Of a stretch of 14,570 nt of DNA, positions 5,573-14,500 are shown in pieces. The notes below the pieces were generated by a model. The model made no database searches and was not told where the DNA came from. It worked only from the letters and a program-made list of their open reading frames with translations. Every line of letters starts with the position of its first letter. The first letter of the stretch is position 1. The stretch spans positions 1 to 14,570 of the forward strand of contig CALFJC010000129.1 of NCBI GenBank assembly GCA_937877655.1. The letters run 5' to 3'. Made by a program: the position numbers and the translations under genes. The DNA comes from an uncultured Selenomonadales bacterium (GTDB lineage Bacteria; Bacillota; Negativicutes; Selenomonadales; Selenomonadaceae).

Positions 5573-8500
5573 ATGGAAGGAAATTTTTTTAGGGCAGATT
5601 TTACCCCCCAATCAGCGGCTCGCTCCGACGAGTTCGTTTTTGATCTCCAGCGGTTCACCGATTATGAACTCAAGCAAGAGAATGACAAATTCTACTTGGG
5701 CACTACAGAATATACATCCATTTCAAAGGTAGCGTCCGCACTCCAAACGAATGATACCGTTAAGTTGATGTCTGACGTTACGACCTCAAGCTGCATGTCT
5801 GTCTCGGATAAAACTTTAACGATTGATTTGAATGGACATACTTGGACAAGTACAGCCAGTAACTATGCTTTTTATTTCTCGAGGTCAAAATCTGGGAAAA
5901 ATCCAAATTATGTAGTTTCAAGTACAGGTGCCAATATTACAATAACTGACACTTCTTCAACAGGAACAAAAGGCACCATTATTGCTAATAACGCAAGTAA
6001 ATGTATTTTAGTACAGAATGAGTCGTCGCTTACTGTTACTGGTGGTGTTAAAATTGAAAATCAAGGAACAGGTAACGGCGTTGAAATAAGAAGCAGTTCA
6101 ACATTTACCTTGCAAGACGGCAGTAGTATTACAGCAAATGGCGGAACAGGTGTTGGTATTTTAAAAGCCGACCCAAGTCCGTATGGGGGAAAACCTGCCT
6201 ATACATACGGTGGCAGTACCTTTAATCTCAGCGGCGGCACAATCAATGCCAATGTCGGCGTAACGACAGGTGAAAAGGCAACCCTTACAATGACCGGCGG
6301 CACCATTAACTCGACTTCCTTTGGCATTAACGACAGCTCCGCCGACAGTGCAGGTACGACCAAAACCGAAATCAGCGGCGGCACAATCACTTCAAGCGGC
6401 GCGACGGCTGTCAATCACTCCAAAACGGGCACGCTTACAATTTCGGGCGGCACTCTTGAGGGAAATGATGCCGGCGTTAAAATCAGCGCGGGCACTTTGA
6501 CGGTAAGCGGCGACGCCAATATTTCGGGTTCAAAAGCTCTTGACGTTGAAAACCTTTCAAGCAATGTTGCTGTTACCGTCAACGTAAACGGCGGAACTTT
6601 GACGAGTAAAGATACCGCAAATAACGTTCTCATTTATGCAAAGGACACCGACAGTAAAGCTAAAGTTAATGTCACGAGCGGCACTTTCGCGGGAAATGTC
6701 ATCAAGGGCAATTCAACTTACACACAAGCAGACACCGTGAGTGGACTTACGGAAAAATTCGCGGCTGTTATCGATGATCAAATTTCTTATTATGACAGCC
6801 AAGAATCTCTCACTGCCGCAATAAGCGGCAAAACAGCTGTTGCACTCGACGGCGTAACGCAATACTTCACGGACGCAAATGCTGTGCCGAGTGACGCCGT
6901 CACTTCCGTTGCTTGGACTGACAACACGACAGCTTATTTTACGTCGCTTAAAAATGCGGTTGCCGCCATCAACGCGGAAAAAGCTGAAGGCAGTAAAGGC
7001 AACGGCGCAACTATCACTTTGCTCAACGATGTAACCGACGGCGACGGAATTATCGTTCAGAGCGGCAACAACTTCACGCTCGACTTCAATAATCATACCT
7101 ACAAAGTCACCAAAAACTACGCGGGCTCTTCCGGCACCGAAACTCAAGCTTTCCAGCTGTTAAAGAATTCCACTCTTACTTTTAGAAACGGCACCATTTC
7201 CATAAACGACAAAGACCTTGCAAGCGATTTGCCGAGCCCTCTGAGTTCCTATATGGTTATCCAGAATTATTCAAATCTCACACTGAATGACATGACCATC
7301 GACGGCACGGGACTTGGCGGAAGCTACTCTTCTACTTTTGCACTTTCCAATAACGAAGGTGTGGTAAATCTTACAGGCAGTACAACAATTAACGCCAAAA
7401 CTAACGGCAATGCCTTTGACGTGTATTATTGGCCTTCAGCCGGTTATGCGGACGGCACGCAAGTCACTGTCGATCTTAATGAACAAGGAAGTATTAACGG
7501 TACAATTAAAATCGACAGAGACAAAATGGACGACCCCAATAAATCATTTTTCACCGTCGAAAACGGCACAATCAACGGAAAAATAAGCTTAAGCTCAAAA
7601 GCCGTCTCCAACGGTGCTTTGCAAAACATTAAAATTAATGGCGGCACTTTCTTGAATCCCGCAATCACCCCCACAGCTGCCCTTACAACTTATGGCAATG
7701 GTTACGCGCTTGGTGCCAACGGTTGGAATAAGAGTGGAGCTACTTCTTGGTATTACGTCGATACCGAAGATACAACTGCCAGTTGCAACGTAGTATTTTA
7801 CCTCTCTTATGTGAATTCGGTTGACGATATTAAAATCGACAGAACGAACAAAATCGTAACCGTCCCGATAAGTGCCATTGACAGCAACGCAACCAGAAAA
7901 GACACGGCGATATTAGGTAACATTTATAAATATCAGCTTGTTCGTTTAAATTATGACGATACCGCCGAAAATGTTTCGCTCAGCATAGGAGATACAGTTG
8001 AGACTTCAGCCTATGTAGCCGGTGTGAATGTGCTTAATCCTTCGCTTGCAGGCGGCGTTGTTGTACTCGGCTCCGACATGTACGAAACTTCGGTTAAAAA
8101 TATCGACGCTTCGGGCAGCGCAACCAAACTTAAGATTGACGGCAGCAACAATGTAATTTCGATTCTCGGCGGCAGCGGCAACGATACTTTGACGGCGGGC
8201 GCGAACGGTACAACGCTTGACGGCGGCGCAGGGACAGATTCCCTCGTTGGCGGTGACGGCGCAGATACTTTCGTTGTAAGCGGCTCCGACACAATTAACG
8301 GTTACGAAGAAGGCAAAGATACAATTCAATTTGCATCGGCTCCAACGGCAATTTCAGTTGACGGCAATGCTATTAAGTTCACCGTCGGCGAGGACATTAT
8401 AGTTGCTGAAAATGCAAACGGTCTCACTTTCACCGCAAAAATTGGCGACGAGACGAAAACTTATGCACCCGTTGCACAAATCGGCGAAGATAAATTATTC

Positions 8501-11500
8501 TACACTCTCAGCGACGCGATAACAGTAGGAGGCACAATTCAACTGCTTGCCGATGTCGAAGAAACAATCAGCATTTCCGAAACCGCAACTATTGATTTGA
8601 ACGGAAAAACTTTCGCGGGCAACATTACTGTTGCTTCGGGCGGCAACTTGACTTTAAGCGACAGCGGCACAAGCGGCGAAGTTACCGGCTCGGTTACGGT
8701 AGCTGACGGCGGCACTCTCATAATCACGGGCGGTATATTCGACAGCGACGTTTCAGCTTATGTTGCCACAGGAACAGAAACAGAATTCTTGAATGACACA
8801 ACACTTTATGTCGGTGCCGAAAAAGTAGCCGCAATGAAAGCCGCAAATAACGAGGTTATCATTGACGACACAACGAAATATTACTCGGCAGATAAACTTG
8901 CAGACGCTCTGGACGGCAAAACCGAAGTTACCATTGACGATGTAGCTAAATATTATTCAACGCAAGAAAAGGCAGATGCGGCGGTAGCAGGTCTCTCTTC
9001 TAAAGACGGCAAATATTACACGAGCACGGACAAAATGACTTTGACGACTTACTCGCTGGACATTGACGACGTGACTTATTACTATTCGACGCAAGAAGCA
9101 TTGAACAACGCGAAAGCGGGTACAGTTGCCTCAATCGGGGAAAATAAATATTATACGACGCTTGAAAAAGCTGTTGAGTCGGCGGCAAGCACGGGCAACA
9201 CGATAAAATTGCTCGACAATGTTTCTGCCGATGAAACAATCGCCGTTGACAAAACTTTTACGCTCGATTTGAACAACAAAACTCTTACCGCTTCCGAAGG
9301 TATAACCGTCAGCGAAGACAGCGCATTTACATTGAGTGATAGCGGCACGGCAGGAAAAGTTGTCGGCGCGGTTACAGTCAAAGGCACGTTCAACATGACG
9401 GGCGGCACGATTGACGTTGAAAGTGGCAATGCAGTCACATTAACAAGCGGCGCGTTCAACCTGTCGAAGGGCACAATCAACGATACGGTTTCGATAAGCG
9501 GCGGCGCGTTCAGGATGACGGGCGGCACAATCACTCCGACAAGCGGTTCGGGGCTCGTCAACACCGGCGGCACAATCGACATCAGCGGCGGCACAATTAA
9601 TTCCGCAGACGGAGCCGGCATTTACAACAATCACAACACGACGAATGAGAATACTTTCAAAATTCGCGGCGGATCGATTTTCGGCTTGACGGGAATAAAA
9701 ATGCTTGCGGGGCTGTTGAACATTTTGGGCGGCAAAATTCGCGGCTACAGAAGAAGTTCATCGGCGCAAGCGGGCAATGTTGTGGAGCCTGCAGACGGCG
9801 AAGATGATATTAAAGAAGGCGTGGGCATTGACGTTGCTCCGACAAGCGAAAAAGTAGAAGTAACAGTCGGCAGTTCGGATGCAAATGCTGCCAAAGCGAA
9901 TATCGAAATTTCGGGAACGGAAACCGCGCTGGATATCGGCGGCAGTTCGAGCGACTCGAATTCTCCCGAAGTCAACCTCAATGACGGAAAACTTTCAGCG
10001 GACAGCAACGACGGCTCTTCAATCAGCTACAGCAACGCGAACGCTCAGCTCAATATCGACGGCGCAATTTTGGAAAACAAATTTGAAGTTAATGCTGACG
10101 TAACTGTTGGAAATAAAGATGCTTCTGACGCTAAGATTAAAATTGAAAGTGTTGCCGTCAAATCAAGCGCAACAGAAGGTTCAAGCCAAGCTGTTCAAAA
10201 TGTTCTCAAAGCCAAAGACGATGATGAAACTCAAAAAGACAATTTCGAGCTTGACGGCGGCAGTTACAATTTCGTAGGCGCAAGTGCCCAAGAGATGGCG
10301 ACAGCAAATGCCGTTGCGGAAATAGAAATCGACGGAAAAACCTCATCATATTCGACACTCAACAAGGCACTTGAAAAAGTAACTGAAGGCGAAACAATAA
10401 CTCTGAAGAAGGAACAAAACATTTCCGAGCCGATAGAAATCAACAAGTCAATGACGCTTAATCTCGACGGCAATTTGACTTACACGGGCGAAGATGTTCC
10501 GCTGAAAGTTACGAGCGGCACGCTGATAATCGAAGGCGATTTTCCGACAGAAAACGGCATTGCAATAGCGGACGGCGCAACTGTTTTGATTAAAAATACT
10601 TCGCCCGGCAGAGTAGCCGAAAACGGCGCAGTCGAGCCGGCGGACGGAGAAGGTTATACCGATTATAAAGACAGTTCCCAAGCAAAAATTGTGACAGGCG
10701 CGAGTGATACCATTCCGACATATTTCGACACCGTTGCCGACGCAATGGCAAAATCCAACGGCACAAATACTGTTGTCTTCCTTGAAGCGGCAACTGTATC
10801 AAGCGGAACTTTCAGTTATACAAAAGCCGAAGGTGCTACAACAGGCGGAGAAACTTTTACACTCGGCGGAATAGCAAAAGCGGAAGGAATTTCAATCAGC
10901 GGAAGCACTTTCTATTTGACGAAAGATAATTTTGTAGCAACCAACGGCGCGACAATTACAAGCGGCGGCAACTACACTTTCAATTTGGCAGAAGGAAATT
11001 ACAGCAACAAGTTCACGGGTTCGGGCTCGGCGGACACAATCATTAACAACGGCACGAACTTGACGATTGACGGCGTTGCAGGTGACGATTTAATTACAAA
11101 CTACGGCTCGACGGTTTCAATCAACGGCGGCGCAGGGGCTGATTCAATCACAAACTACGCTTTAACCGTGACAATCGCGGGCGGCGAAGGCAACGATAAC
11201 ATTACAAACACGGGCTCGGCGGTTTCCATTTCGGGCGGCGCAGGCGACGATTCAATTCTCAACAGCGGCGATTCGGTAACAATCAACGCGGACGGCGGCA
11301 AAGATACAGTCACCTTCGGTTCGGGCAAAGAGACATTGATTTTCTCGAACGGCGCGGCTTCGATTTACAATTACGGCGACGGCGACTTGGTCAGCTTGTC
11401 GACAGGCACTTTAAGTGTAAACAGCTTGACTGCTGACGGAAATGAATTCACAATTACTTTGGACGATACTTCCGGCTCCGAAAAAACTTTGATGTTCAAA

Positions 11501-14500
11501 AATATTTCTTCGGAAAACAAAGCTGTTCTCATTGCAAAAGATGACGAAACTTATACTTACACGAAAGACGCGATAATGCTCGGACAAAGCGTTTCGCTCG
11601 CGGCGGGCGCAACCAACTTCGACGCCAAAAAAGATTTGTATTCATCGGTTGTTTCAATCGACGGCTCGGCTGTCACAACTGCCACTGCAATTTACGGCAA
11701 CGCGCAGAAAAATTACATTGTCGGCAGTGAAAAAGTTGCTAACAGTTCACTTTTCGGCGGCGCGAACGATGATACACTAGTTGCAGGTTCAGTCGGCGCA
11801 TATCTTGACGGCGGCACGGGAGCAGATTCACTTGTCGGCGGCGACGGAGCAGATACCTTCGTTTTCAGCGGCGGCGCAGACACAATCAGCAGTTACGGCA
11901 CGGCGGGCAATGACATTGTAAAATTGTCTTCAAGCTTCAGCCCGATTCTGGACGGCTCCAAGCTCGAAAGTTTGACCGGCGCGGAAGGTTTCAAACTCGA
12001 CTTCGGCAACAGCAACTCAATCACTTTCAACACCGACAAAGTTGTTTCACTTCAGAGCGGCGACAATTATTATTTCTACACGGCGACGGCGGTCTCCGTA
12101 ACCGGCAGTAGCAGTGCCAAAGGAATAACGCTCGGCTCGTCTTATGATAGTTCACAATTCAGCGAAAGCGGATTTACGACGATAAATGCGGCGGCAGTTT
12201 CGCTTGCAAGCGGTGCCCTTTCAATCAACGGCGGCAGTGCAACTCAAATTATCGGCAGTGAAAAAACCGCGACTTCGATTCTTAGCAGTGCCGCAAGTAC
12301 GATTCGCGGCGGCGCGGCGGCAGATACAATCTTTGCAAGCGGCGCGGCTTATATCAACGCGGGCGCGGGCTCGAACAAAATTTCTTTGGGCGCGTTGGGC
12401 TCCACAGTCAATGTCAGCGACGGCAACGACGTTATCAGCATTGCAAGTGGCGCAACTTCGTTGAATGTGGTTGGTTTCTCCGATAACGACACATTTACAT
12501 TCTCAACTACAGTTTCAGATACCGGTTATAGTGCAGATGGAAATTGGCTTTTTGTGTCTTTGACTGGCGGAGAAAATCCTATCAGCATAAGCGGCTTGAC
12601 AACCGCAAGTGTAAGCGGAGAAAATGCCACTAACAGTTGGGGACTTGACAACAACGTTGCGACTTTTGCAAAGAGACAAATCACGGGCGTCGGTTACTCG
12701 ATAGGCGTTGCCGACAGTATGTCCGTCGTCTTCACGGGTAAATCCGAAGTTGTTTCAGGCTCCACAGTGATTCAGCTCAGCGGAATAAAATCGACGGACG
12801 GACTTGAGGTTGGAGAAAATAAAGTTGTAAGTCTCACGGCGAATAATTTCGGCGAAAACGGCGTGACAATCGACAGCTACGAGTCGGGCTATTCGTTCAG
12901 CTTGACTTCGGGCGATTACAACAGCACTTTGACGGGCACGAGTGGAGCCGACAGCATTTACAACGACGGCACGAACATTTTAATCGCGGGCGGCAAAGGA
13001 AATGATTATCTGGTCAACAAGAGCGGCAAGAGCGTAACGCTCGACGGCGGCGAAGGCGCAGATTCTCTTGAAGGCGGCACGGGCAATGCTTATCTTATCG
13101 GCGGCGCAGGAAACGACACGTTCATTTTCAGCGGCGGCAACGACACCATCGACGACTTCGGCACCGACACAGACGTCGTGACAACAACTTTGCAACCTGT
13201 TACAAATGGAAACAATATCACTTCCGACGAAAACAGCTTTACGATTGATTTCGGCGACAGCAAAACTTTGACATTCAAAAACAATCCGACGGTCACGGTT
13301 AAAGGCGAAGGCGAAAGCGATACCTACGTTTACACGAAAGACGCGGTTTTGAACAGCACCAAAACAAGTGCCTCGCTTGCGGCGGGTGTAAGTAACTTCA
13401 CGGCATCGGGCAATGCGGCTTATAATCCGCTGATTTCAATCGACGGTTCGGCAGTCTCGGAAGCGATTTCAATCACGGGCAACGGCTTGTCGAATTACAT
13501 TAAAGGCAGTTCGGTTGTGGCAGGAAGTCTTTTCGGCGGCACGGGAAATGACACACTCCAAGCGGGTTCGGCAGGCGCATATCTTGACGGCGGCGTAGGA
13601 GCAGATTCTCTCGTCGGTGGCAACGGCGCAGATACTTTCGTTTTCAGCGGCGGCAACGATTCCATTTCCACTTACGGCGACAATGACATTTTAAAATTGT
13701 CTTCAGACTTCAGCCCGATAATCGACGGCTCGAAACTCACTTCTGTAACAGGCGATGCAAATGGCAGCTTTATTCTTAATTTCGGTAGCGGCGATTCGAT
13801 AACTTTTGTTTCTCCTGTCGCAACGGGCGTTTCGTTGGTAAGTGGAGATAAAACTTACGTTTACACGGCGACTTCGATTGTATCGGGGCAAAGTGTAACG
13901 CTCGGCTCCTCCTTTGACAGCGAAACTTTAAATGCAGCGAATGCGAAAGCGTCGATAAATGCGGCGGTTGTTTCGCTCGGCGGAAGTAGAATACTTAATA
14001 TCGAAGCCAGAACAAATTCTGCTGTTGACGAAATCAATTATGTTGTCGGCAGTGACGAAACCGCGACTTCAATTTTGGGCAGCGGCAACGACGATTATCT
14101 TGTTGCAGGCAAAGCTGGCGCAAGTCTCAACGGCAACGGCGGTAATGATACATTGGTTGGCAATGCCAAAGGCAAGGATACGTTCATTTACAATTCGGGC
14201 AATACCACAATCCTTGACTACGACATTGAAAACGACGTTGTCAGCTTGACGGGCGATCCTTTCACAGATGTAGACGGCATCCAATACAACAACGGCGACC
14301 TCACGCTTAAGAAGAGCCAACTTGATATTGAAGGCGCAATTACTTTCAAAGCAACAAATGCCGTTTCAATTAAGAGCGGCGACGACACTTATTACTACAC
14401 GCCGACTTCAATAACGGACGGCACGGGTATTTCGCTGGGTGCAGGTTACGGCTCGACCTTCAACGGAACTTTGGAAGCTTATGAAAAAATCGCGACCATC

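Noticed and set aside
6713..7147. A 144-codon minus-strand open frame within the giant gene
   Set aside because: It is a shadow of the plus-strand frame, without a family match or independent promoter.
9151..9621. A 156-codon minus-strand open frame rich in VPP and APP
   Set aside because: The pattern is simply the reverse complement of GGCGGCACAATC-type repeats; the plus-strand frame is continuous here.
11018..14250. Regularly spaced repeats that could suggest CRISPR or minisatellite DNA
   Set aside because: The repeats are in frame, period 27 bases (nine codons), vary at third positions and encode RTX turns; no spacer-repeat structure exists.
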